Assembly (NCBI GenBank): GCA_022843385.1
Contig: JALHNT010000001.1
Coordinates: 124,001 to 188,000, forward strand
From: Anaerolineae bacterium
GTDB lineage: Bacteria; Chloroflexota; Anaerolineae; Aggregatilineales; Phototrophicaceae
Length of the DNA stretch: 64,000 nt
Reading direction: 5' to 3'
Position 1 is the stretch's first letter. The number at the start of each line of letters is the position of its first letter. The position numbers and the translations under genes were made by a program. The notes beneath the pieces were generated by a model. The model saw only the letters and a list, made by a program, of their open reading frames with translations. It made no database searches and was not told the origin of the DNA. Positions 44,139 through 51,687 of the stretch are shown here, piece by piece.

Positions 44139-45539
44139 GTGACCAACTCGCTTGTTTATCATCCCGATTTCGGCAGTGGTACGCTGCTCAAAACCTATAT
44201 GGGCGGCTTCGAGTGGGAAGTCCAGTTTGAGTCCGGGCGACGTTTTCGCCTGCCGGCCAAAGAATTCCATGCCGACTCGCTTCAGACGACCGGGCGTCCG
44301 CTGCCGGCTCCGCTGCCCGCCAAACGCGCCGCCATTCTGGAGACCGACCAGTTCCGCGCCCGCCAAACGCTGGAGGCACTGCGCGTCGGGATTGTGCCGG
44401 TGCAGGATGCCGAAACGCTGACGATTGGCCTGGAAGCCGAGCGTGTCACGCTCAACCGGGCGTTGGATCGCAGCCGCGAACGTAGCGGCGATGTGCTGGC
44501 GGTGATCGGCGATTACGGCTTCGGCAAGAGCCATTTCATCGAGCTGGCGGCGCGGCGGGGGATGCGCGAGAATTTCATCATCGCCAATGCCAGCCTCGAT
44601 CTGATGGAAGTCCCGCCCAGCAAAGCCCACAAGATTTACGAATCGCTGGTCACATCGCTGCGCTACCCGGATACGACCCAGCGTGGCTTGACCCCCTTGA
44701 TTCAGAAGGCTCTGGCTCATCCCGGCGCGATCCAGGACTTTGTGGGGCGCTGCCCGCGCGAGGTGAAGGATTGTCCGCTGGCGGCGGCGCTGCTGGCGCT
44801 GCAAGATTGCCCCAGCCAGATCGCCTTTGACGAGATCGTGCAGTGGTTGAGCGGCCAGACCAAAGCCCAGGCCGAGATGAAGACCTGCCTGAAAAAACCG
44901 CCGCGCCTGTATCTGACGGGTGAGACCGCGCGTCAGTACACTTATCTGCTGACCGGCATCAGCCTGCTGGCGACGCTGGTCGGCTACAGCGGCATGGCGG
45001 TGCTGATCGATGAATCGGAACATTATTCGCTGCTGCGCACCTCGCAGCGGGAGCGCGCCGACTCGTTCTTCAAGGCCATGATTGTCAGCGCCCTGGGCAT
45101 CAACAACGGGCGCATCGATGCCCGCGACATTCCGGATAATCCGCGCGTAGAGTACCTGGTGAGCTATAGTTCCGAGCCGCATCTGTTGTTCCTGTTCGCG
45201 CTGACAGAAAGCGCCGATCGGATGCCGGTGCAGACATGGTTGACACCCTCGAATGTCGTGCGCCTGGATGACCGTTTCATCGAGAAGGACATTCGCGAGT
45301 TTTTCGTGACGCTGCTGCGCTATCATGGTCTGGCGTATGAGTATGCGCCGGCAGCAGCCCGCTATGAGGGGATTTCCACCCAGTCACCCGGTTTTCTCTA
45401 TCGGGCGCTGACCCAGCATCGCATCAACCTGCGTGAATTGATTCGCGGCGCGGTGACGGTCTGCGATCTGCTATATCTGTATCCGGATTACGAGCCGGAT
45501 ACGCTGCTGAACGAATTGCAGCGTGGTCTCAAAGTGTGA
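44139..45539 (+). CDS. DUF2791/BrxD-like P-loop ATPase (2) with N-terminal Tudor-like domain
   Basis: GTG start at 44139, six bases after AGGAG; 466 residues. Residues 5-45 (VYHPDFGSGTLLKTYMGG, VQFESGRRFRLPAKEF) match the Tudor-like domain at the end of UvrD/PcrA helicases, which contacts RNA polymerase or DNA. Walker A GDYGFGKSH lies at 124-132 and Walker B AVLIDESEH at about 288-296. It is a diverged paralog of the preceding ATPase, with a longer helical middle. The stop overlaps the GTG start of the helicase gene. It may deliver the module to transcription or repair sites. Confidence 0.84.
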   Translation: MTNSLVYHPDFGSGTLLKTYMGGFEWEVQFESGRRFRLPAKEFHADSLQTTGRPLPAPLPAKRAAILETDQFRARQTLEALRVGIVPVQDAETLTIGLEAERVTLNRALDRSRERSGDVLAVIGDYGFGKSHFIELAARRGMRENFIIANASLDLMEVPPSKAHKIYESLVTSLRYPDTTQRGLTPLIQKALAHPGAIQDFVGRCPREVKDCPLAAALLALQDCPSQIAFDEIVQWLSGQTKAQAEMKTCLKKPPRLYLTGETARQYTYLLTGISLLATLVGYSGMAVLIDESEHYSLLRTSQRERADSFFKAMIVSALGINNGRIDARDIPDNPRVEYLVSYSSEPHLLFLFALTESADRMPVQTWLTPSNVVRLDDRFIEKDIREFFVTLLRYHGLAYEYAPAAARYEGISTQSPGFLYRALTQHRINLRELIRGAVTVCDLLYLYPDYEPDTLLNELQRGLKV

Positions 45540-47602
45540 ACCCTCAGGTGCTGCGCGGTCGTCTGCCCCGCACCTGGGGGCCGTTCTTCGGACGACACGG
45601 CAACTTCACCTCCATCCAACGGCTGGCAATCCCGGCGCTGCTGGATGGCGAGTCGGCCCTGTTGCAGGCCGGAACCGCCAGCGGCAAGACCGAAGCGGCG
45701 CTGGCTCCTTTGATCGAACGGCATCTCGCGCCTGATCGGGAGGAGGGGCGGCTGAAGCTGCTCATCCTGCTGCCGACGCGCGCTCTCATCAGCGATCTCC
45801 ATCACCGGCTGGAAGCGCCGCTCGATCAGTTGCGGGTGTCCTGCGCCGTCAAGACGCGCGATGTCAACAGCTTTCATCCCCGGCGGCCTGCCGATGTGTT
45901 GTTGACCACGCCCGAATCGCTCGACTCGCTGCTGGCCTCTGAACCGAAAGCCCTCATCCATGTGCAAGCGGTGGTGATTGATGAGCTGCACACCTTCATT
46001 GCCAGTGTGCGCGGCGATCAACTGCGGGTGCTGCTGGCACGGCTGCGCCACTTACGGACGTATGCGGCGGGGCGCGGTGATGCCGGGGATGATGCCATTC
46101 AATTTGCGGCGCTTTCGGCTACGCTGGCCCAGCCGGAGATCAGTGCGGCTCGTTACTTCCCGAATGGGCGCGTCATCAGCACCGGTGAGCAGCGTCCCAT
46201 CCACTTCGACCGGCTGCCATTGGAAGACGGTGAACCCAGCGCGTTGTTCGAGTATCTGAAGACATTTCAGCAGCGGGGATGGAAAAAAGCGCTGGTCTTC
46301 TGCAACACGCGGGCTGAAGTCGAGGTTTATGCCGCGCACACCCGCGCCGGGCAGACGCCGTTTGGCGGAGCCGTCTATGCTCACTACTCCAACCTGGCAC
46401 CGGAACGACGACGCGAGATCGAAGAGCAATTCTCGCTGGCCGAAGCCGCCATCTGTTTCGCCAGTAGCACCCTGGAGCTGGGCATCGACATCGGCAGCCT
46501 CGATGTCGTGCTGTTGATCGGTGCGCCGGGCAGCGCCGAAGCCTTCACCCAGCGCATCGGACGGGCCAGCCGGCGTCGCCAGAGCGCCGAGGCGGCCTGC
46601 TTTTATCGCACTCCATTAGAACGGGCGCTGTTCGAGGCGCTGACGACCCTGCGCGATGGCTTCACGCCGCCAACGCCGTTTCGTCCGGCAGTTGCCATCC
46701 AGCAGATCTTCAGTCTGCTCAAGGCCAGCCCCAGCGCCGGACTGCGGCTGAATCCGTTGAGCGCGGTATTCGATGGGCTGTTGACGACGGTCGAACTAGA
46801 ATCGATCCTGGGGGAACTGCAAGCGGCGGCTTACCTCACTGTCGGCCGCCCCGGTGAATGGCGCGCGGGACCCCGCCTGAACCGGCTGATTGACCTTCAA
46901 AGCTCGGAGCGGGTTCCCCTCAGCCTGTACAGCAATCTCCAGATCAACGCCGATACGCTCAAAATTCGCGATCAGTACAGCCAGCGGGTGGTGGCAGAGG
47001 TGGATCGGCTGATGTTTGATGATAACAATCTGCTGCTCGAAGGTCGCCGGCTGAATGTCGAATGGGTGGATGGCGATGCTTTGTGGGTCTCGGCGGCGCG
47101 CGATCAGGTCAAGCCCCTGCGCTCGATTTATCGGTCGGCGCGTCCGGTGTTGAGTTATGAACTGGCTCATGCGCTGCCGCAGCAGCTCGGTCTTCCGGCC
47201 GGCAGCGCACCACAGCTTGAGACCGACGGTGGGTGGTTATGGTTTCACTGGTTGGGTGATGTCTATGGGCGGGCGCTGCTCGAACTGCTGCGCTATACGC
47301 TGCCGGCGGAACCGAGCGACCAACCGGGGATCGCCCTGCTGCTGCTGGATGAACTGCGCCAACTACCACGCTGGACGGTCAGCGATGTCAGCCGCTACCT
47401 ATCGGATCGCTATCGGGTCTATGAGCCCCTGCTGGGGCTGGGCGCGTATCACACCTTGCTGCCGGTGACGCTGCGCCGCGGCGCGGTGATTGACCAGTTT
47501 GATGTGACGCGATTTCTCGATGCGGTGAGTCGGCTGAAGGTGGAACGCGCCCCGGAGTCCTTAACCGAATCGCTGGTCTCGCTGGTTCACGATCAGCCCT
47601 GA
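45536..47602 (+). CDS. Lhr/BrxHI-like DEAD/DEAH-box helicase
   Basis: GTG start overlapping the previous stop by four bases; 688 residues. Superfamily 2 motifs: Q-motif FTSIQRLAIPALL (Q28), Walker A AGTASGKT (45-52), PTRALISD (Ia), TTPESL (Ib), DELH at about 150, SAT at about 194, CNTRAEVE (IV), SSTLELGIDIG (V) and QRIGRASRR (VI, about 340). A winged-helix-like C-terminal half follows without the long Lhr core extension or DUF1998. Together with two DUF2791 ATPases it resembles the BrxD-BrxHI pair of BREX type 2. It should move along or unwind DNA. Confidence 0.88.
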   Translation: MNPQVLRGRLPRTWGPFFGRHGNFTSIQRLAIPALLDGESALLQAGTASGKTEAALAPLIERHLAPDREEGRLKLLILLPTRALISDLHHRLEAPLDQLRVSCAVKTRDVNSFHPRRPADVLLTTPESLDSLLASEPKALIHVQAVVIDELHTFIASVRGDQLRVLLARLRHLRTYAAGRGDAGDDAIQFAALSATLAQPEISAARYFPNGRVISTGEQRPIHFDRLPLEDGEPSALFEYLKTFQQRGWKKALVFCNTRAEVEVYAAHTRAGQTPFGGAVYAHYSNLAPERRREIEEQFSLAEAAICFASSTLELGIDIGSLDVVLLIGAPGSAEAFTQRIGRASRRRQSAEAACFYRTPLERALFEALTTLRDGFTPPTPFRPAVAIQQIFSLLKASPSAGLRLNPLSAVFDGLLTTVELESILGELQAAAYLTVGRPGEWRAGPRLNRLIDLQSSERVPLSLYSNLQINADTLKIRDQYSQRVVAEVDRLMFDDNNLLLEGRRLNVEWVDGDALWVSAARDQVKPLRSIYRSARPVLSYELAHALPQQLGLPAGSAPQLETDGGWLWFHWLGDVYGRALLELLRYTLPAEPSDQPGIALLLLDELRQLPRWTVSDVSRYLSDRYRVYEPLLGLGAYHTLLPVTLRRGAVIDQFDVTRFLDAVSRLKVERAPESLTESLVSLVHDQP

Positions 47603-47785
47603 ATAATAGACCATTATACGAGAATTATCGGGAATGCTAATGAACTTTACGAGGGTGGTGAACGATGTTCTGACAGGTTTTTTGTTAAAGAGGAGATACC
47701 CTCATGTCAGGAAATAGAAAGAGTGTGGTCTTTCACCTGTCGAGTAATCTGTAGTAACCCCATTAGACCGAACATAACAAGCCGA

Positions 47786-47920
47786 TTCGCCATCGCACGG
47801 CAGGGTAGCCGCCCCTTGTTCGCCCCACCGCGCCTTAAGCTCAACCAGCGTTGTTCTTCCGTGCTTTTCGGTCTCCATTGGGTTGTGATAATCTACTGTT
47901 GTGTGTCGGGCATTCCGGCG
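47786..47920 (+). repeat. Dispersed repeat A, copy 2 (promoter-bearing)
   Basis: About 135 bases in plus orientation. Shares GCCATCGCACGGCAGGGT, TTCTTCCGTGCTTTTCGGT, TTGTGATAATCTACTGTT and CATTCCGGCG with copy 3. GATAAT at 47887-47892 preceded by TG is an extended -10-like element. The repeat ends 25 bases before the ATG of the small gene at 47946. This copy has small insertions relative to the others. Confidence 0.85.
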
Positions 47921-47945
47921 GGTTTTAATTGTGCCAGGGCAAATC

Positions 47946-48449
47946 ATGCATCAAAAAATGATGGGCATTTTGATCTGTGCCATGCTGCATATTTTCCCTT
48001 CATGTGATGCGATGGACAAAGTAATTCTTGAACAGAGTTTTTCCAATTCTACTTGGATTGAATTCAGGAGCAATTTTGTTCAGATCGGAGATTGGGCTTA
48101 TGCGCAAATCAAACAAGCGGCAATTTGGGAGCTGGGTGACAACAGGATAGGTCTGGAAAGGCAAATCCAAAATTCTCTGAGGATCGAAATCGACGGTTTG
48201 GTCAGTCCTTCCAGCAAGTATTTCTTATCAGATGTTCTCAGACCCCCTGTTTATGTACGTGACTATCAAGGAAACCTACTAGGCTCACATGGCGAAATCA
48301 TGGATCTGTATTTTGAAGTGCCACCCAGTGCAGGAGAACATATAGCAACGGTATCTGTATTCAGCACTTCAGGAAGACCCTACTCAATCGTGTGGTCATT
48401 CACCGTTGTTGCAGCCGGTCAAAACGCGGAGGAAGCCAATCCACCGTGA
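47946..48449 (+). CDS. Putative secreted/lipoprotein, unknown
   Basis: 167 residues from ATG 47946 (MHQKMMGILICAMLHIFPSC), a short hydrophobic leader ending in Cys that may be a lipobox; an ATG at 47961 is an alternative. The mature part is beta-rich with VSPSSKYFLSD, a proline-rich PPVYVRDYQGN, and a C-terminal EHIATVSVFSTSGRPYSIVWSF strand pair like an Ig/FN3-type fold. AT-richer than surrounding genes. It lies between repeat A copies 2 and 3. No named family. Confidence 0.6.
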   Translation: MHQKMMGILICAMLHIFPSCDAMDKVILEQSFSNSTWIEFRSNFVQIGDWAYAQIKQAAIWELGDNRIGLERQIQNSLRIEIDGLVSPSSKYFLSDVLRPPVYVRDYQGNLLGSHGEIMDLYFEVPPSAGEHIATVSVFSTSGRPYSIVWSFTVVAAGQNAEEANPP

Positions 48450-48484
48450 TGACTCTCTATTCCAACTGAAGTGATTCTACTTGC

Positions 48485-48639
48485 CTGACCACAAATACAG
48501 GTTTGCCATCGCACGGCAGGGTGTGCCGCCCATCGTTCAACCCACCGTGCTTCAAACTCAACCGGCGACGTTCTTCCGTGCTTTTCGGTCTCCATTGGGT
48601 TGTGATAATCTACTGTTAGGCTGTCCAGCATTCCGGCGC
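48485..48639 (+). repeat. Dispersed repeat A, copy 3 (promoter-bearing)
   Basis: About 155 bases in plus orientation, the closest match to copy 1 (12098-12249, reverse complement), including CTGACCACAAA at the start and GTCCAGCATTCCGGCGC at the end. TG-T-GATAAT lies at 48601-48609. It ends 58 bases before the ATG of the small membrane protein gene at 48698. Confidence 0.87.
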
Positions 48640-48697
48640 ACCTCGTCAACAGATTGTATACACGAGCAAACGACGAATTGAGTAAGGCAATCTGAGA

Positions 48698-49102
48698 ATG
48701 GACGACATTGATCTACTTCTCCGCACCCTGTTTGGGTTAATCCTCGGTGTCTATGGTCTGCGCGGAATCTATTTGAAGAAAATTGGCTTTGGACTTGGAG
48801 CAGGGCGGGGCGGAGCAAGGCCCGTAGTCTCGTTGAAGCTAATGGGAGGATCTGCCGTCGCTTTCGGCCTCATGGTATTGTGCGGCGGAGTTACCCTATC
48901 AATCCCTTTTCTGTATCAATTAGCAACCGGAAAAAGAATGGATGAAAACGTAGGGTCTCTCTTTCTGATTATACCCATGTTAATTATTGTCGTGGGTTCA
49001 TTTGTTGTTGGAATCACCGAAGCGTTCATTGACCTTCTTGATACACTGAGCAAGCGTCACAATCGAAATAATCTTGACGAGAATTCCAGCCAGGATAAGT
49101 GA
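48698..49102 (+). CDS. Small membrane protein, unknown
   Basis: 134 residues with three hydrophobic segments: about 8-24 (LFGLILGVYGLRGIYL), 47-74 (LMGGSAVAFGLMVLCGGVTLSIPFLY) and 87-112 (LFLIIPMLIIVVGSFVVGITEAFI), then a charged tail. AAGG precedes the ATG by ten bases. It is bracketed by repeat A copy 3 upstream and repeat B copy 2 downstream, the same arrangement as the small gene at 11633-12061. No family recognised. Confidence 0.6.
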   Translation: MDDIDLLLRTLFGLILGVYGLRGIYLKKIGFGLGAGRGGARPVVSLKLMGGSAVAFGLMVLCGGVTLSIPFLYQLATGKRMDENVGSLFLIIPMLIIVVGSFVVGITEAFIDLLDTLSKRHNRNNLDENSSQDK

Positions 49103-49142
49103 GTAGCGTCAGATATTTTTCGTCCACCGTTAAGCCCGAATC

Positions 49143-49277
49143 GCGCTCCCTCAACCCCGATTTTTGCCAACTCTTTTCTAACCCCGCACCGACGATCTTA
49201 ACCTCCGTCCTCCCGCAGAATGGTTAGCGCCGACTCGCCTTAACTCGTACCAAAAAGTTTACCAAAAGTTCACCCGT
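49143..49277 (+). repeat. Dispersed repeat B, copy 2
   Basis: About 135 bases matching the reverse complement of 11394-11528. Outer block GCGCTCCCTCAACCCCGATT, inner blocks CCCGCAGAATGGTTAGCGCC and TTAACTCGTACCAAAAAGTT followed by TACCAAAAGTTCACCCG are conserved; the 35 bases between the outer and inner blocks have diverged. It starts 40 bases after the stop of the small membrane protein gene. Confidence 0.86.
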
Positions 49278-49834
49278 TGCGCCGAGATTTCAGGTAGTCT
49301 GGGTGTAGGCGGTGTGGCAGGCCACACCGGTTCGCGAACCGCCCCTACAGCCCACTGGCAGCGCTGCCACAACCGGGACTGCCACCACTGCCGCCGCCGC
49401 CACAGGGTAGTCGCCAGTCATCAGAGGAAAGACTCATTGCTCGTCACTTGTTACTCGTTTCTGACCGAAATGTTCACAAAATGCACGTTTGACTTTGACG
49501 ACTTTGACGACTTTTTGAGTTGAAGGGAAAAGACTCTGATTTCTCTCTGTGTCCTCTGTGTTCTCTGTGGTTCAATTCTTCTTCGTCTTTTCTTGGCGAT
49601 CTTGGCGGCTTGGCGGTGAAATTTTCTGTCTGTCCGACGACGACGACACAAAACCGCAGTTGCACAAAATGGACTTGCAACACTTGCAACACTTGAGAGA
49701 AAACAGTGGCGCACGATTCACGAATCGAAAAAAGGACTGATGCGAATCTGACGAATCTGACGAATCTTGCGAATCATCACTCCGTTTTCTCTCTGTGACC
49801 TCTGTGACTCTGTGGTGAAATCTTCTTCGTAATG
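49278..49834 (+). repeat. Degenerate repeat tail after repeat B
   Basis: No gene. It contains a CCACTGCCGCCGCCGCCAC patch (49382-49402), a near-tandem TTGACTTTGACGACTTTGACG segment (49489-49516), a long CTCTGTGTCCTCTGTG/TTGGCGGCTTGGCGGTGAA unit (49528-49620), CGACGACGACACAAAACCG (about 49636-49656), short ACTTGCAAC repeats and a GACGAATCTG triple (49740-49770). Most of these occur, in reverse, at 10700-11390. The 49528-49620 unit recurs inside the next gene. Confidence 0.65.
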
Positions 49835-51268
49835 TTATGGGCGGCCCAGCAGCGGCAGCAGTCCGAAGAACAGCACCTGAAACTGAAGTTGTGACCAGGG
49901 GTAATGGTCGAACCAGCCGATCACCAGCAGCGCCACCATCCCGCCCAGAAGTGCCGCCCGTAAACTGGTCTCGCCCCGATCTTGAACCTGCCGCAGCGCC
50001 CGCAGCCCGTTCAGCAAACCCAGCCCGGTGATACCCAGCATCAGCCCCAGCCCGACGATCCCCAGTTCCGCCCACGCGCCTAAATAGATGTGATGCACCG
50101 GTTGCCCACGCAGGTCGAAGTCGGTCTTGTTGACCAGGTAGTAGGTGGCATACCAGGGATAATTGCCCAGCCCCACCCCCAGCAGCGGCGACTCGCGGAT
50201 GGCTTCCAGCGCAATCTGGTTATACACCGCCCGATCCGCCGTCGAGCGCTGTTCGATGGATTCGCTCCCCACCCCGGCCCGCGCCGCCAGAAATGGCAAG
50301 TAGAGATAAGCGAACGCGGCCATCGCCAATAACACCAACCCCACCGAGGGCAGGGGGAAGTTCAAAGTGCTAAGTGCTAAGTTAAAAGGAAAAGACCTCT
50401 GCTTGCTCTCTCTGTGTCCTCTGTGTCTCTGTGGTTCAATTCTTCTTTCTTCTTGGCGATCTTGGCGGCTTGGCGGTGAATCGTCTTCATCTGCCTCTTT
50501 CACCCGATGCCACAGCATCAACGCCAACCAGACCAGCCCGCCCGCCGCGAAGCCCAGCCAGGCCGCGCGGGAAAAGGTCAGCAGCAGGCACCAGAACCCC
50601 AGCAGGAACACCGCCAGTACGATGGCCCAGCGCAGGAAGCGGCGGGTGCTCAAGGCCAGCCCCCAGGCCGCCAGCGTACTCACAGCCAGGAAGCCCGCCA
50701 GCATGTTGGGGTGTGGCAGCAGACCATACGGCCGCAGCCAGCGCGTCTCGCCTGACTGCACCACCGCCACCCCTGACTGCGCCGGGTTCAGGCGTGGCTC
50801 ACCCAGGACGCGTAAGCCGAGCGAACGCTGCTGTGCCACCTGCAAGCCGCCGATCAGGCTGCTGGCGACCATCCCGATCACCAGCGCGGTCACGACCGCC
50901 CGTGTTGAGGGAGCCGCGCAAGCTACCACCAGACTGAACAACATCACCAAAAGCAGCGGGAGCGCCGCGCTGATGACGACCTGCGGTTGCAGCGGACGGA
51001 TATACGCCCAGCTCCAGGACAGGAAGCCCCACCCGACCAGCAGGCTCAAACCGATGCAGTAGGCCAACCGGAGCCGGTCACGCAGCAATGAGCGCAGGCC
51101 GGGCGCGCCGCTCACCAGCCACAGGATGATCGTCGCCAGCATCACCCACGACAGAATGAAGCCGGCGCTGTAGAAGGACGAGAAGGCCGGAAACCCTGTG
51201 ACGCGCAGCCACAGCGGAGTCAGGGCGAAACTGAGCAGGATAGCGAGGCGCAGCAAGCGATTGGTCAT
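49835..51268 (-). CDS. O-antigen ligase/polymerase (Wzy/WaaL)-like membrane protein with in-frame repeat insert
   Basis: Start about 51268 (MTNRLLRLAILLSFAL); an ATG at 51274 is possible. 477 residues, about ten to eleven transmembrane helices. The large periplasmic loop has AVYNQIALEAIRESPLLGVGLGNYPW, and RPYGLLPHPNMLAGF lies in the middle, both typical of the Wzy_C ligase family that joins or polymerises surface glycans. Between two helices, residues about 263-304 (PSRQDRQEERRIEPQRHRGH and following) are translated from a copy of the noncoding repeat at 49528-49620. The frame stays open through it, so the loop has been lengthened rather than the gene broken. Confidence 0.82.
   Translation of the reverse strand: MTNRLLRLAILLSFALTPLWLRVTGFPAFSSFYSAGFILSWVMLATIILWLVSGAPGLRSLLRDRLRLAYCIGLSLLVGWGFLSWSWAYIRPLQPQVVISAALPLLLVMLFSLVVACAAPSTRAVVTALVIGMVASSLIGGLQVAQQRSLGLRVLGEPRLNPAQSGVAVVQSGETRWLRPYGLLPHPNMLAGFLAVSTLAAWGLALSTRRFLRWAIVLAVFLLGFWCLLLTFSRAAWLGFAAGGLVWLALMLWHRVKEADEDDSPPSRQDRQEERRIEPQRHRGHRESKQRSFPFNLALSTLNFPLPSVGLVLLAMAAFAYLYLPFLAARAGVGSESIEQRSTADRAVYNQIALEAIRESPLLGVGLGNYPWYATYYLVNKTDFDLRGQPVHHIYLGAWAELGIVGLGLMLGITGLGLLNGLRALRQVQDRGETSLRAALLGGMVALLVIGWFDHYPWSQLQFQVLFFGLLPLLGRP
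50359..50480 (-). repeat. Repeat copy inside the O-antigen ligase-like gene
   Basis: About 92 bases (50389-50480) match 49528-49620 in the same orientation, including CTCTCTGTGTCCTCTGTG and TTGGCGATCTTGGCGGCTTG. The 30 bases before it (TTCAAAGTGCTAAGTGCTAAG) resemble a segment at about 11250-11272. The copy is translated in frame on the minus strand. Confidence 0.85.
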
Positions 51269-51687
51269 AAGCATCCCGGTTGGATAAGTTGCCGACCCAT
51301 TCAGTATAATCTGCCAGCAGAAATGTGCTGAACGCGGGATCATGGCATCTGTGTACAACAGATAAATTCGACCGAGGGATAAAATAGACTGTGGACAGCA
51401 CCGCTGGGGGCTGAAGCCGCACAGCTAATCGGAAACTGGTAAGCGCACTAAAGGCGCTGAAGGAAAAGCTGGTGTACCCAGCCCCTTCAGTGGGCTTACC
51501 CAAAATCGGTTAGCAGAGGGGTTAACCCCTCTGCGGCGGACACCCGTTTGCAAGCCTGATTTTCAGTGTGGAATCATGGAATGGTTGTCTGATGAAAACA
51601 GTCACCATACGCGAACGGATCTGACTTGAACTCAGAACGAACAACTAGCAACTAACAACTAACAACTAGATTGAGCGAGGTTGAATG
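51269..51687. other. Intergenic region with perfect 22-base palindrome
   Basis: 419 bases, no gene seen. Bases 51513-51534 form a perfect palindrome (GCAGAGGGGTT and its reverse complement). Nearby are paired CCCCTTCAG/CTGAAGG segments (about 51456-51490) that could fold into a longer RNA hairpin. At about 51640-51670 there are tandem AACAACTA units shared with the 9731-9892 element. The palindrome has no T tract, so terminator, operator or structured leader are all open. Confidence 0.5.

Noticed and set aside
43383..45326. Long open frame of 647 codons on the minus strand opposite the ATPase genes
   Set aside because: Mirrors the GC-rich codon pattern of the two plus-strand ATPase genes, has low-complexity His/Arg/Gln content and no motif or ribosome site. 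Treated as a shadow.
41793..47602. Complete BREX system
   Set aside because: Only BrxD-like and BrxHI-like genes are present. No methyltransferase, PglZ, BrxA/B/C or PglW gene is seen within the window, so a full BREX call is not supported.
49451..50075. Frames giving NHREHRGHREK/EPQRTQRTQRE-type peptides
   Set aside because: These are translations of a dispersed noncoding repeat found in many genomes. Kept as a repeat, not a gene.
51372..51545. Cobalamin or other known riboswitch before the dehydrogenase operon
   Set aside because: No recognisable conserved box; only hairpins and a palindrome are visible.
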